Source: Phytoactinopolyspora halotolerans
Lineage (GTDB): Bacteria; Actinomycetota; Actinomycetes; Jiangellales; Jiangellaceae
Length of the DNA: 64,000 bases
NCBI RefSeq assembly: GCF_010550675.1
Contig: NZ_JAAGOA010000011.1
Coordinates: 165,370-229,369, forward strand
Direction of reading: 5' to 3'
Part shown: positions 25,479-39,728 of the stretch, in pieces
Layout: every line of letters begins with the position of its first letter
How positions within the stretch are numbered: the stretch's first letter is position 1
The notes under the pieces: generated by a model
Told to the model about the DNA's origin: nothing
Seen by the model: the letters and a program-made list of their open reading frames with translations, nothing else
The model's database searches: none
Position numbers and translations under genes: made by a program

Positions 25479-25862
25479 TCAGCGGTGGACGGGGCCGGTG
25501 AATTTCTCGCCGGGGCCGTCGCCGGGAGCGTCCGGGATCGGTGAGGCCTCCCGGAAGGCGAGCTGAAGGCTCTTCAGCCCGTCCCGCAGCGGCGCGGCAT
25601 GGTGGTGTCCGAGGTGCGGCGTCCCAGCGGTCAGCAGGCCGGCCAACGAATCGATCAGGCTGCGCGCCTCATCCAGGTCGCGGTGGTCCGGAAGGTCCTC
25701 GGACAGGCCGAGGTGGACCGCGGCGGCGCTCATCAGGTGGACCGCTGTGGTGGAGATGAGCTCCACGGCCGGAACGTCGGCGATGTCGCGGCTCTGCTGC
25801 TGGCCAGAGGCGGGGGAGAGGTCCGGACGGGGAATATCGTCGGAGTGGGAACTGTTCGTCAC
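25479..25862 (-). CDS. DUF1844 family protein
   Basis: A 127-residue protein with the DUF1844 core: ELISTTAVHLMSAAAVHLGL, then DLDEARSLIDSLAGLL and a C-terminal LKSLQLAFREAS. DUF1844 genes are commonly found next to infC in actinobacteria, and here it is divergent from infC. The start is taken as GTG 25862 (MTNSSHSDD), where the family-like sequence begins; the frame is open to 26003, but that part overlaps the infC leader. No function is established. Confidence 0.78.
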   Translation of the reverse strand: MTNSSHSDDIPRPDLSPASGQQQSRDIADVPAVELISTTAVHLMSAAAVHLGLSEDLPDHRDLDEARSLIDSLAGLLTAGTPHLGHHHAAPLRDGLKSLQLAFREASPIPDAPGDGPGEKFTGPVHR

Positions 25863-25984
25863 TCGTGGTAGCCTGTCACACTGACCGATCCGCTTGAGAC
25901 GGCTGTCCGCAGCCGGACTCAGGTGGAACGCAAGCGGAGACCCTCCCACCCGAACGGCCGCCCTAGGTCGTCGGGTCCAGGTCG

Positions 25985-26073
25985 GAGCATCGTAGATGCT
26001 CATGTGGCAGGCGTGTCATGGCACGGCTGTCACAACGGATGGCCTTCGCTGCGCATGGCGAGGGCCCTTTTTT
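25985..26073 (+). terminator. Attenuator in the infC leader
   Basis: GGCCTTCGC (26041-26049) and GCGAGGGCC (26058-26066) form a 9-bp stem with one G-U pair, followed by TTTTTT at 26068-26073. This is a true intrinsic terminator, rare in such GC-rich DNA, placed 60 bases before infC. Upstream, GAGCATC-GTA-GATGCTC (25985-26001) forms a second perfect hairpin. Premature termination controlling the infC-rpmI-rplT operon is inferred; feedback by L20 or IF3 is known in other bacteria. Confidence 0.7.
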
Positions 26074-26132
26074 GTGGTCTTCGCCGTGTGAAGCCAACAC
26101 ACATCTAGTCCCTAGGTAATGAGGAGGACGGC

Positions 26133-26810
26133 ATCAGCGTCGAGCCCCGTATCAATGACCGGATCCGGGTACCCGAGGTCCGGCTCGTCGGCCCGAATGG
26201 TGAGCAGGTCGGCATCGTGCGCATCGAGGACGCGCTGCGTCTTGCTGCGGAGGCCGAGCTCGATCTGGTCGAGGTCGCGCCGAGCGCGCGCCCCCCGGTG
26301 GCGAAGCTCATGGACTACGGCAAGTACAAGTACGAGTCCGCGATGAAGGCGCGCGAGGCCCGTCGTAATCAGTCGCATGTCCTGATCAAGGAGCAGAAGC
26401 TCCGGCCGAAGATCGACACGCACGACTACGAGACGAAGAAGCGCAACGTCGAGCGCTTCTTGGCCGAAGGCGACAAGGTCAAGGTCACGATCATGTTCCG
26501 TGGTCGTGAGCAGTCGCGACCCGAGCTTGGTTTCCGGCTGTTGCAGCGGCTGGCGAGTGACGTCGAGGATCTCGGATTCGTCGAGTCCGCGCCGAAGCAG
26601 GACGGCCGAAACATGATCATGGTTCTGGGGCCGCACAAGAAGAAGGCTGACGCCAAGGCAGACCGTCAGGCCGCCAAGGCGGAGCAGCAGGCGCAACGTG
26701 AGGCGAACGCCGAAGCGGAGCGGGCGGAACGTGCCGCCGGCCGCGCGGCGGCCGAGCGGGAACGGTCGGGGCGCGAGGTTCGGTCCCGGACCGCCGAGAA
26801 CGAGGAGTAG
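26133..26810 (+). CDS. infC: Translation initiation factor IF-3 with AUC start codon
   Basis: A 225-residue IF-3, which guards start-codon selection on the 30S subunit. The N-terminal domain begins [20 protein letters not shown]; the C-terminal domain holds [18 protein letters not shown] and [16 protein letters not shown] charged Ala/Glu/Arg-rich tail of about 50 residues follows, as in other actinobacteria. No ATG, GTG, TTG or CTG occurs in frame between the upstream stop (26106) and 26217, which is inside the conserved domain. The AUC at 26133 has a GAGGAGG ribosome site five bases upstream, so it must be the start. Non-canonical starts on infC serve IF-3 autocontrol in known cases. Confidence 0.92.
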   Translation: MSVEPRINDRIRVPEVRLVGPNGEQVGIVRIEDALRLAAEAELDLVEVAPSARPPVAKLMDYGKYKYESAMKAREARRNQSHVLIKEQKLRPKIDTHDYETKKRNVERFLAEGDKVKVTIMFRGREQSRPELGFRLLQRLASDVEDLGFVESAPKQDGRNMIMVLGPHKKKADAKADRQAAKAEQQAQREANAEAERAERAAGRAAAERERSGREVRSRTAENEE

Positions 26811-26827
26811 AGGAGAGTACGGCAACC

Positions 26828-27022
26828 ATGCCGAAGAACAAGACGCACAGCGGTGCCAGCAAGCGGTTCCGCATCACCGGGAGTGGCAAGGTGCTCCGCC
26901 AGAAGGCGAACCGTCGTCACTACCTGGAGCACAAGAACACCACCCTCACTCGTCGGCTCGACGGCACCACCGAGGTGTCGAAGGCGGACTCCAAGCGGAT
27001 CAAGAAGCTTCTCGGCAAGTAG
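26828..27022 (+). CDS. rpmI: 50S ribosomal protein L35
   Basis: A 64-residue, strongly basic protein matching L35: [20 protein letters not shown] with a C-terminal RIKKLLGK. Its size is normal. It follows infC by 17 bases with a GGAGAG ribosome site, and precedes rplT in the conserved operon. Confidence 0.97.
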   Translation: MPKNKTHSGASKRFRITGSGKVLRQKANRRHYLEHKNTTLTRRLDGTTEVSKADSKRIKKLLGK

Positions 27023-27098
27023 AAGCACCGTTGTCAGCCTGACCGGACGAAGACGAACCCGGCCGCGTGGTGCGGGCCGGAACTAGCAAGGAGTATCA

Positions 27099-27479
27099 GT
27101 GGCACGCGTGAAGCGGGCGGTCAACGCCCACAAGAAACGCCGCGAGACCCTCGAGCGGGCGAGCGGATACCGGGGTCAGCGTTCCCGGATGTACCGGAAG
27201 GCCAAGGAGCAGGTCACGCACTCCCTGGTCTATGCCTACCGGGACCGCAAGCAGCGCAAGGGTGACTTCCGCCAGCTCTGGATCACCAGGATCAACGCCG
27301 CATCCCGTGCGGAGGGCCTGACCTATAACCGGTTCATCCAGGGGCTGAAGCTGGCTGAGGTCGAGGTGGACCGGAAGATCCTGGCCGATCTCGCGGTGAA
27401 CGACCCGGCCGCCTTCAAGGCGCTGGTCGAGACGGCTCGTGCCGCACTGCCGGCCGATCGTAACGCTCCAGTCGCCTGA
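27099..27479 (+). CDS. rplT: 50S ribosomal protein L20
   Basis: A 126-residue basic protein with the L20 signature: [36 protein letters not shown] and [18 protein letters not shown]. The start is GTG 27099 with AAGGAG five bases upstream. It is the last gene of the infC operon; a strong terminator follows at 27535. L20 is an early 50S assembly protein and represses its own operon in some bacteria. Confidence 0.97.
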   Translation: MARVKRAVNAHKKRRETLERASGYRGQRSRMYRKAKEQVTHSLVYAYRDRKQRKGDFRQLWITRINAASRAEGLTYNRFIQGLKLAEVEVDRKILADLAVNDPAAFKALVETARAALPADRNAPVA

Positions 27480-27534
27480 GGTGTCTGCACCAGGGACGTG
27501 AGATGAGCGCACTGCCGCTCGATGCGGATCGCGA

Positions 27535-27567
27535 AAGGGACCTGCGGGATTATCCGGCAGGTCCCTT
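27535..27567 (+). terminator. Terminator of the infC-rpmI-rplT operon
   Basis: AAGGGACCTGC (27535-27545) pairs perfectly with GCAGGTCCCTT (27557-27567) around an 11-base loop. It lies 55 bases after rplT and ends just before the methyltransferase start. Confidence 0.8.
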
Positions 27568-27570
27568 CTC

Positions 27571-28449
27571 ATGCGTGCCGCCGCGGCGGCTCGGCGGTTC
27601 CGCGTGTTGACCCAGCGGTCGGAGCGGATCCGGCGGGCCCGCAAACTCACCCGTCGTGCCGGTCGGGACAAGGCCGGTCTGTTCCTCGCCGAGGGTGCAC
27701 AAGCCGTGCGCGAGGCTGTACGGTGCGAGTCCGGCCGGGTGGTCGAGGTGTTCGCCACGCCGGCCGCGCTGGACCGGCAGCCGGAGATCGGCGAGATGGC
27801 CGCCGCGGCGGAGATTCCGGTCCATCTGGCCGACGACGAGGCGCTCGGCGGCTTGTCCGAGACGGTGACGCCGCAGGGGCTGGTGGCGGTCTGCCGGAGC
27901 GTGACCGTCTCGCTCGACGAGCTGTTCGCTCAGGCCGCGGGGCGCGACTCGGGCGCCGACGACGGCGGACCCCGCCTGTTGGCCGTGCTGGCCGACGCCC
28001 GGGATCCGGGTAATGCCGGCACGGTGATCCGGTGCGCGGACGCGGCCGGTGCGGACGCGGTGGCGCTGACCGCCGGCTCGGTCGATCCGCAGGGCGGCAA
28101 GGCCGTGCGTGCCTCGGCCGGGAGCCTGTTCCATCTGCCCGTCTCGACCGGCGCGTCGGCCGAAGCCATCGCTGACGCCGCGCGAGTGCATGGGATGACG
28201 GTGCTGGCGGCCGACGGCGCGGGGGAGCGGGACCTGGACGAGGCGGAGGCGGACGGAACCCTGGCGACCCCCACGGCGTGGCTGTTCGGCAACGAGGCGT
28301 GGGGGCTGCCGGCCGAGATCCGGGCGGTCTCCGATGCTGTGGTGCGCGTGCCGATCTACGGCGCGGCCGAGAGCCTCAACCTGGCGACCGCGGCGGCCGT
28401 GTGCCTCTACGCCTCGGCGCGCGCCCAGCGTGCCCAGCGTGCCCAGTGA
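27571..28449 (+). CDS. TrmH/SpoU-family RNA 2'-O-methyltransferase
   Basis: A protein of up to 292 residues with an N-terminal substrate-binding domain (RARKLTRRAGRDKAGLFLAEG) and a SPOUT knot. The three SPOUT motifs are DPGNAGTVIRCADAAG, WLFGNEAWGL and YGAAESLNLATAAAVCLY, which bind S-adenosylmethionine. It probably methylates rRNA or tRNA; a gene of this type often follows rplT in actinobacteria. The first ATG (27571) directly abuts the rplT terminator, so GTG at 27604 (MLTQRSERI) is an equally likely start. The C-terminus ends with a short RAQRAQRAQ repeat. Confidence 0.9.
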   Translation: MRAAAAARRFRVLTQRSERIRRARKLTRRAGRDKAGLFLAEGAQAVREAVRCESGRVVEVFATPAALDRQPEIGEMAAAAEIPVHLADDEALGGLSETVTPQGLVAVCRSVTVSLDELFAQAAGRDSGADDGGPRLLAVLADARDPGNAGTVIRCADAAGADAVALTAGSVDPQGGKAVRASAGSLFHLPVSTGASAEAIADAARVHGMTVLAADGAGERDLDEAEADGTLATPTAWLFGNEAWGLPAEIRAVSDAVVRVPIYGAAESLNLATAAAVCLYASARAQRAQRAQ

Positions 28450-28516
28450 ACGTCTCCGCAGCCTTACCTGTCAGGCAGCGTGAAGACGTGTCGGGGCACA
28501 TGCTTAGGGTGGGTGG

Positions 28517-28978
28517 ATGCCGAACATCGCGACCAATACAACTGTCGACCGCGACGCGCTCCTGGAGTTCATCCGCCCGCGGCACCATGGGGTGCTGTTG
28601 ACCGTACGGGCCGACGGCACGCCGCAGGGATCTCCGGTGACGTGCGGCGTCGACGACGCGGGCCGGATCGTCGTCTCGACGTACCCGGATCGTGCCAAGG
28701 CGGTCAACGTGCGGCGGACACCCCGTGCCAGTGTCGTCATCCTGTCCGACGACTTCGGCGGCGCGTGGGTCCAGGTCGACGGCACGGCCGAGGTTCTGGA
28801 CATGCCCGATGCGCTGGAGCCGTTGGTCGAGTATTTCCGCAACATCTCCGGCGAGCACCCGGACTGGGACGAATACCGCGACGCCATGCGCCGCCAGGAC
28901 AAATCCCTCATCCGCGTCACCCCGGAACGCTGGGGTCCGATCGCGACCGGAGGATTCCCCGCCCGGCTGGCGGAGTGA
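28517..28978 (+). CDS. PPOX-class F420-dependent oxidoreductase
   Basis: A 153-residue split-barrel protein of the pyridoxamine-phosphate-oxidase fold, F420 subgroup. Typical stretches are LLTVRADGTPQGSPVTC, VSTYPDRAKAVNVRRTPRAS and WVQVDGTAEVL. It would transfer hydride between F420 and an unknown substrate. ATG at 28517 has TAGGGT six bases upstream, so a leaderless message is likely. The stop is only 5 bases from the end of the converging subtilase gene. Confidence 0.88.
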   Translation: MPNIATNTTVDRDALLEFIRPRHHGVLLTVRADGTPQGSPVTCGVDDAGRIVVSTYPDRAKAVNVRRTPRASVVILSDDFGGAWVQVDGTAEVLDMPDALEPLVEYFRNISGEHPDWDEYRDAMRRQDKSLIRVTPERWGPIATGGFPARLAE

Positions 28979-28983
28979 CTCAC

Positions 28984-33791
<4,808 letters not shown>

Positions 33792-33792
<1 letters not shown>

Positions 33793-36326
33793 TGCGCGTC
33801 CCCATCTCCTGGCTGCGCGAATACGTCGACCTTCCCCCTGAGGTCTCGGCGCGCGACGTCGCCGACACGTTGATCCAGGCCGGGCTGGAGGTCGAGACCG
33901 TCGACCAGGCCGGCGCCGACATCACCGGCCCGCTCGTCGTCGGCCGGGTGCTGGAGTTCACTGAGGAAACCCACAAGAACGGGAAGACGATCCGCTGGTG
34001 CTCGGTCGACGTCGGCGATGAGCACAACATCGACCGCAGCGACGAGGGCGCGGCGTCGCCGTCCCGCGGCATCGTGTGCGGGGCGCGCAACTTCTCCGTC
34101 GGTGACCTCGTCGTGGTGTCGCTGCCCGGTGCGGTGCTCCCCGGTGGCTTCGAGATCTCCGCACGCAAGACGTACGGCCACGTGTCCGACGGAATGATCT
34201 GCTCGGTGCGCGAGCTCGGCATCGGCGACGATCATTCCGGCATCCTGGTTCTCGACGCGGGCGAGGGCGAGCCCGGCGACGACGCGGCGCCGATCCTGCA
34301 CCTGCGAGACGATGTCCTGGACATCGCCGTCACCCCGGACCGCGGTTACTGCCTGTCCATCCGGGGTGTGGCCCGGGAAGCGGCGATCGCCTACGGGCTG
34401 CCGCTGCGGGACCCGGCCGGTGCCCACCAGGTTGCCGAAGACCCCGGTGACGACGGAAGCCACCCGGTACGGACCGACGACGCCGCGCGGTGTCCGGTCT
34501 TCGTCGCGCGCACCGTGACCGGATTCGACCCGGCCGCGCCCAGCCCTCGCTGGCTGCAGCGTCGGGTACAGCTCGCCGGAATGCGGCCGATCTCGTTGGC
34601 GGTCGACATCACCAACTACGTCATGCTCGAGCTGGGGCAGCCGATCCACGGCTACGATCGCGACCTGCTGCAGGGACCCATCGTGGTGCGCCGTGCCCGC
34701 GAGGGCGAGAAACTCACCACGCTTGATGGCGTGGCCCGCACGCTCGACGAGGACGACCTGCTGATCACCGACGACTCTGGACCGATCGGCCTGGCCGGTG
34801 TCATGGGCGGCGGCACCACCGAGCTCGGTGATGCCACGACGTCGGTGGTGATCGAGGCGGCGAACTTCGAGGCGACCGGGATAGCCCGCACCGCCCGCCG
34901 GCACAAGCTGCCCAGCGAGGCGTCCCGGCGCTTCGAGCGAGGCGTGGACCCGGCGTTGCCGGTTGTGGCCGCCACCCGCGTGGCCGAGCTGCTGGTGGAG
35001 CTGGGCGGGGCGACACTCGAGCCCGGTGTCACCATGGTGGGGGCCGTCCCGACGCCGCCCGCGATCGAGCTCGATGCTCAGTTGCCCAGCCGGATCGTCG
35101 GCGTGGAGTACGCGGACGACGAGGTGCGCGGCCTGTTGACGGCGATCGGGTGCGAGGTCACCGAGCCGGCCACGGGACGGCTGAGCGTGGTGCCGCCCAC
35201 CTGGCGACCGGACCTGACCGATCCGTTCGACCTGGTGGAAGAGGTCGCCCGGCTGCACGGTTACAACGCGGTGCCGTCGGTGCTGCCGACCGCCCCGGCC
35301 GGGCGCGGGTACACGGCGGTGCAGCGGGTACGACGCCGCGTGGAGCGCGCCGTCGCCGCGGCCGGCTATGTGGAGGCGCCGTCGTATCCGTTCGTCGGCG
35401 AAGCCGAGTTCGACGCGCTGGGCATCCCAGCGGACGACGACCGTCGCCGCGCGGTGCGGCTGGCCAACCCCATCTCGGACGAGCAGCCGCTGCTGCGGAC
35501 CACCCTGTTGCCGGGCCTGCTGGCCACGCTGCGGCGCAACGTCGGACGCGGCACGACGGACGTGGCCGTCTTCGAATCCGGCCTGGTGTTCCGGCTCCCG
35601 CCCGGAGAAGACGCGCCGAGCGTCCCGCCGAGGCTTCCGGTCGACCGGCGGCCCACCGACGAGGAGCTGGCGGCACTCGAAGCCGCCGTGCCGAACCAGC
35701 CGCGACGGATCGCGGTGGCGCTGGCCGGTGACCGCGAGCCAGCCGGCTGGTGGGGGCCGGGACAGCCGGCATCCTGGGCGGACGCGATCCAGGCGGGCCG
35801 GGTGGTGGCGGAGGCGGCCGGCGTCGAACTCCGGGTGGAGAAGGACGACCACGCCCCGTGGCACCCGGGCCGGTGCGCGGCGCTGTACGCCGGTGATGCT
35901 CTGGTCGGCCACGCCGGTGAGCTGCATCCGCGGGTGGTGAAGGCGCTCGGCCTTCCGGAGCGCACGGCCGTCATGGAGATCGAGCTGGACCGGCTGCCGA
36001 CCACGGACGAACCGGTCCCGGCGCCGGACGTGTCGACCTATCCGGTGGCGACGCAGGACGTGGCGCTCGTGGTGGACGAGTCCGTGCCGGCCGCCGCGGT
36101 CCAGGCCGCATTGGCCGACGGTGCGGGGGGCCTGCTCGAATCGGTGCGGCTGTTCGATGTCTACAGCGGGGCGCAGGTGGGTGAGGGCCGGAAGTCCCTG
36201 GCGTATGCGCTGAGATTCCGGGCACCGGACCGCACGCTGACCGTCGAGGAGACCACGGCCGCCCGGGACTCGGCGGTGGCCGAGGCGCAGCGTCGTACCG
36301 GCGCCGTGCTGCGCGGCGGATCCTGA
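33792..36326 (+). CDS. pheT: Phenylalanyl-tRNA synthetase beta subunit
   Basis: An 844-residue subunit that forms the alpha2-beta2 enzyme with PheS. Domain order: N-terminal [21 protein letters not shown] tRNA-binding domain (to about 165), B3/B4 editing domain ([35 protein letters not shown]), B5 domain, catalytic-like domain, and a C-terminal anticodon-binding domain ([13 protein letters not shown]). The ATG overlaps the pheS stop by one base, so translation is coupled. Confidence 0.96.
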
Positions 36327-36360
36327 GCCCGCGGGAACCGTCTACCAGTGGGAGTGTGAC

Positions 36361-37296
36361 GTGCGTCGGCGCCGGTTTCTCGCCGCGAGCGCTGCCCTTG
36401 TTCCGGTCGCAGGCTGTGCTGTTGCGGATCGGGTACGGCCGTCGTCGTCCGGAACCTCGACCCCGGCACCCGAACGCGGGCGCGGAGACGATGCGGCATG
36501 GCCGTCGGATGTGGAGCCGTCGCCGACGGTCGTGGTCGAGGAGCCGACCGCCGATGTCATGGAACCGACCGTTGACATCGCGGAGCCGACGACGAGGCCG
36601 AGCGTCGACCCGGCCGGGTATCCGGCCGCCGCGGGCGAGTGGGGCGAGAACGTGACCGGCGTCAAAACCCGGATGGCGACGGATCGGCGGGCGGTCGCTT
36701 TGACCTTCGACGCCTGCGGCGGCAGCTCGGGCAGTGGCTACGACGAGGCGCTGATCGAGTTCCTACTGACGGAGGAGGTCCCCGCGACGCTGTTCTTCAA
36801 CCAGCGCTGGATCGACGCCAACGAGCGTACTTTTGACCGGCTGGCCCAGGAAGAACTGTTCGGCATCGCCAACCACGGCACCGCGCATCGCCCGCTGTCC
36901 GTCGAGGGCAAGAGTGCGTACGGGATCACGGGCACGGACAGTCCGGCGTCGGCGATCGACGAGGTGATGACCTGCCAGGAAGCCATCCGTCGGCGTACCG
37001 GGCGGTCCCCGGCGTTCTTCCGGTCGGGCACCGCCTACTACGACGAGGTCGCCGTCCGGATCGCCAACGATCTCGGGCTCGAGGTGGTGAACTACGACGT
37101 GTTGGGCGATGCGGGCGCGACCTTCACCAGTACCCAGGTCGCGGAAGCGCTGGGCACCGCCCGGGCCGGATCGATCGCGCTGTTGCATATGAACCATCCC
37201 GGCAGCGGGACGGCCCGCGGCGTGATGGCGGCCGTGCCGGAACTTCGCGCGCGCGGCTTCGAATTCGTCCGTCTCGGCGAGTACCCGTTGGCCTGA
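36361..37296 (+). CDS. Polysaccharide deacetylase family lipoprotein
   Basis: A 311-residue exported protein. The N-terminus has RRRRF and a lipobox (VPVAGC, Cys19), so it is a lipoprotein and perhaps Tat-exported. A Pro/Thr/Glu linker leads to a NodB-type domain: ALTFDACGG (115-121), where Ala-Cys replaces the second Asp of the usual TFDD, then NHGTAHRPL with the metal His172 and His176, and FFRSGTAYYDE. It may deacetylate peptidoglycan or another wall glycan. GTG at 36361 has GGGAG six bases upstream. Confidence 0.88.
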   Translation: MRRRRFLAASAALVPVAGCAVADRVRPSSSGTSTPAPERGRGDDAAWPSDVEPSPTVVVEEPTADVMEPTVDIAEPTTRPSVDPAGYPAAAGEWGENVTGVKTRMATDRRAVALTFDACGGSSGSGYDEALIEFLLTEEVPATLFFNQRWIDANERTFDRLAQEELFGIANHGTAHRPLSVEGKSAYGITGTDSPASAIDEVMTCQEAIRRRTGRSPAFFRSGTAYYDEVAVRIANDLGLEVVNYDVLGDAGATFTSTQVAEALGTARAGSIALLHMNHPGSGTARGVMAAVPELRARGFEFVRLGEYPLA

Positions 37297-37348
37297 CCGC
37301 ACGCCATCGCCGAGTCCCAGCCCGGACGTCGTCATGGAGGAGTCTGAC

Positions 37349-38173
37349 ATGGAGAACCCACCCGTGGTACCGGCTGCCCGTACGGCGCTCATCACCGGTG
37401 CCAGCCGCGGAATCGGACGGTCGCTGGCGCTCGGGCTCGCCGAGCACGGAGTGGCCGTCGGGCTGCTCGCACGTGATCAGGACCGTCTGGACGAGGTGGC
37501 GGCGGAGTGCCGGGAGCGCGGCGTCGCGGCGGTCGGAGTCACCGCCGACGTGGTCGACCGAGCCGCCGTGGAGCGCGCCGTGCGCACCGTCGCCGACGCG
37601 CTCGGTGGTATCGACCTGCTGGTGAACAACGCGGGTGTGATCGAGCCGGGGGACGCGGACTTCGTCGCCGCCGACGTCGAGGAGACCTGGCGCGTGGTGG
37701 AGGTGAACGTCCGGGGGCCGATCCTGGTGACGCACGCGACGTTGCGCACGATGCTGGAGGCCGGCGGTGGCCGCATCGTCAACCTCAACAGCGGAGCCGG
37801 ATACAAGGCCATGACGTCGTATACCGGTTACACGGTCAGCAAGGGGGCGCTGGCCCGGCTCACGACTCAGCTCGACGCGCAGTACCGGGTCCGTGGCGTG
37901 TTCGTCTTCGACCTGGCGCCCGGTCATGTCAAGACCGACATGACCACGCCGATGCCGATGCACGCCGGGCGCACCGACTGGACCGACCCGGAGGAGGTGG
38001 CCGCCATGGTCACCGCCATCGGTGACGGGCGGCTGGACGAGCTCGCCGGGCGCTACTTCCGGGCCGGCACCGACACGGTGGAGTCGCTGCTGGAGCAGAA
38101 GGCGGCGATTCTCGACGCGAACGCCCGCGTCCTGACCCTCGCGCCGATCGACGCCGACGACCCGGTCGCCTGA
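37349..38173 (+). CDS. Short-chain dehydrogenase/reductase (SDR)
   Basis: A 274-residue classical SDR. The cofactor site TGASRGIG, NNAG and the catalytic Ser...Tyr-x-x-x-Lys (LNSGAGYKAMTSYTGYTVSKG) are all present. LLARDQDRLDE after strand 2 suggests NADP preference. The first in-frame ATG (37334) is embedded in the ribosome site GGAGGA of the second ATG (37349), which is therefore chosen. Substrate unknown. It follows the deacetylase by 50 bases and is probably cotranscribed. Confidence 0.9.
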   Translation: MENPPVVPAARTALITGASRGIGRSLALGLAEHGVAVGLLARDQDRLDEVAAECRERGVAAVGVTADVVDRAAVERAVRTVADALGGIDLLVNNAGVIEPGDADFVAADVEETWRVVEVNVRGPILVTHATLRTMLEAGGGRIVNLNSGAGYKAMTSYTGYTVSKGALARLTTQLDAQYRVRGVFVFDLAPGHVKTDMTTPMPMHAGRTDWTDPEEVAAMVTAIGDGRLDELAGRYFRAGTDTVESLLEQKAAILDANARVLTLAPIDADDPVA

Positions 38174-38195
38174 ATGAGTCGGCGGACCGTTCACT

Positions 38196-38276
38196 CACCC
38201 GGCTTCTTGAGCATCAGTTGCGCGTGCGCCCTCATATCGGGGACTTCAGCGCAACCGACGCTCAAGAAGCCGGGTG
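38196..38276. repeat. 28-bp near-perfect inverted repeat, family A
   Basis: Arms 38196-38223 and 38249-38276 pair over 28 bp with two mismatches around a 25-base loop. The left arm (CTTCTTGAGCATCAGT core) matches the arm of the element at 1954-2020. It lies between the converging SDR and sugar-binding-protein genes and can serve as a two-way terminator. Confidence 0.85.
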
Positions 38277-38298
38277 GCGGTGAGGCCGGTGGGACGGG

Positions 38299-39642
38299 TC
38301 AGCCGGCGCTGGCGAGGTTGGAGCTGAGTTCGTCGGCGAAGCCTTCCGCGCCGTCCTGCGGGCTCATCCGCTCGAACAAGATCTCACTGGCGTACCGCTG
38401 GAAGACCTGCTGCGTGTCGGCGGCGCCCACCGGCGGGGGAGCCGGAGCGTCGCCGATCTCGTCCGCGATGTCTTCGATATACGCCACGGCCTGGGCATCC
38501 GCTTCCGAGAGCTGGTCCGTGATGGCCTCCCGGATCGCGCCGTTCGGCGGGACGGCGCGCTCGGCGAGCAGGATCTCGCCCGCTTCCTGGCTGTTGACGA
38601 TGAAGTCGAGGAACATCGCCGCTTCTTCGGGATGCTCGGTCCTCGACGACACCGACCAGAACATCGACGACTTGTAGAACGCGCCGTTCTCCGTGGACGA
38701 CCCCGTCTGGCTCGGCATGCGCAACAGCACCATCTCCTCACCGGACGCTTCGGTGTAGGCATGCAGCTGGTTACTCCAGGCGAAGCCCATGGCGACCTTG
38801 TTGGTCGCGAGGAGGTTCTGGTCGAGTGCGATGGTGAAGTCCTCCACCGTGCTGGACGCCGGGGGGACGGCGCCCGTCTCCTGCATCGCGAGCGTGGGCT
38901 CGAAGAACGACGCGAGCGTCTCCGGGCTGAACGCGATGTCGTTTTCGCTGTACAGCGACTCGCCGTGCTGTCGTGCCCAGATGGTGAACAGGGACTCGTT
39001 CTGGCCGAATGCCGCCGAGCCGTACACGCCGTCGGGGGTGTTGTCGGTGATCTCGGCGGCGAGTTCGGCGTATTCCTCCCATGTCCACGTCTCGTCGTCG
39101 GGAAGCTCGACGCCCGCCTCGTCGAAGATGGACTGATTCGCGAAGATCGACAGCGAGTTCACCCCGGCGGAGAGGCCGTAGAGCCCTCCGTCGAATTCGC
39201 CGGTGGCGAGGGTCGCCTCGTCATAGGCGGAGGTGTCGAGCGCCTCCTCTGCCGACAGGTCCAGCAACGCGTTCCGGCCCGCGTATTCGCGCAGGTAGAG
39301 CTCGTCCATCTGGATGATGTCCGGTGCGTCGTTCGCCGCGACCTGGGTGGCGAGCTTGTCCCAGTAGGTGGACCACTCGCCGAACTCGGGCTCGATGGTG
39401 ATGTTGGGATGCTCGGCTTCGAAGGCGTCGATCATCTCCTGTGTCGCCTGGTGCCGGACATCTGAGCCCCACCAGGTGAACCGCAAGGTGACGTCTTCGC
39501 CCTCGCCTGGAGACGACGTGTCGTCCGATCCTCCGCATGCGGCGAGCAGGACCGCCGTCCCGGCGAGTCCGGCGGCAGCGGTCAGGAGGAACCTTCGCCT
39601 GCCGGCACGGGCGGCCAGCCAGGAGGACGTCGTGTGTTCCAT
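38299..39642 (-). CDS. ABC transporter sugar-binding lipoprotein (orphan)
   Basis: A 447-residue extracytoplasmic solute-binding protein of family 1. The signal has a twin-arginine-like RRRFLLTAAAG and lipobox LAAC (Cys36). The mature part shows VTLRFTWWGSDVRHQATQEMIDAF and APDIIQMDELYLREY typical of oligosaccharide binders. ATG at 39642 has AAGGAG seven bases upstream. No permease or ATPase gene is adjacent, so its partners lie outside the window or elsewhere. Its promoter overlaps a LacI-type palindrome. Confidence 0.92.
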   Translation of the reverse strand: MEHTTSSWLAARAGRRRFLLTAAAGLAGTAVLLAACGGSDDTSSPGEGEDVTLRFTWWGSDVRHQATQEMIDAFEAEHPNITIEPEFGEWSTYWDKLATQVAANDAPDIIQMDELYLREYAGRNALLDLSAEEALDTSAYDEATLATGEFDGGLYGLSAGVNSLSIFANQSIFDEAGVELPDDETWTWEEYAELAAEITDNTPDGVYGSAAFGQNESLFTIWARQHGESLYSENDIAFSPETLASFFEPTLAMQETGAVPPASSTVEDFTIALDQNLLATNKVAMGFAWSNQLHAYTEASGEEMVLLRMPSQTGSSTENGAFYKSSMFWSVSSRTEHPEEAAMFLDFIVNSQEAGEILLAERAVPPNGAIREAITDQLSEADAQAVAYIEDIADEIGDAPAPPPVGAADTQQVFQRYASEILFERMSPQDGAEGFADELSSNLASAG

Positions 39643-39728
39643 GGAGATCTCCTTCGATCCGCGGACGCCGCGACCGGCATCGGACGCGGCGTCGGATGCA
39701 GGGCAGCGTGGTCGCCGTTGGTCTGCCA

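Noticed and set aside
25923..26108. 61-codon frame before infC
   Set aside because: It overlaps the leader hairpins and terminator and lacks a ribosome site or conserved sequence.
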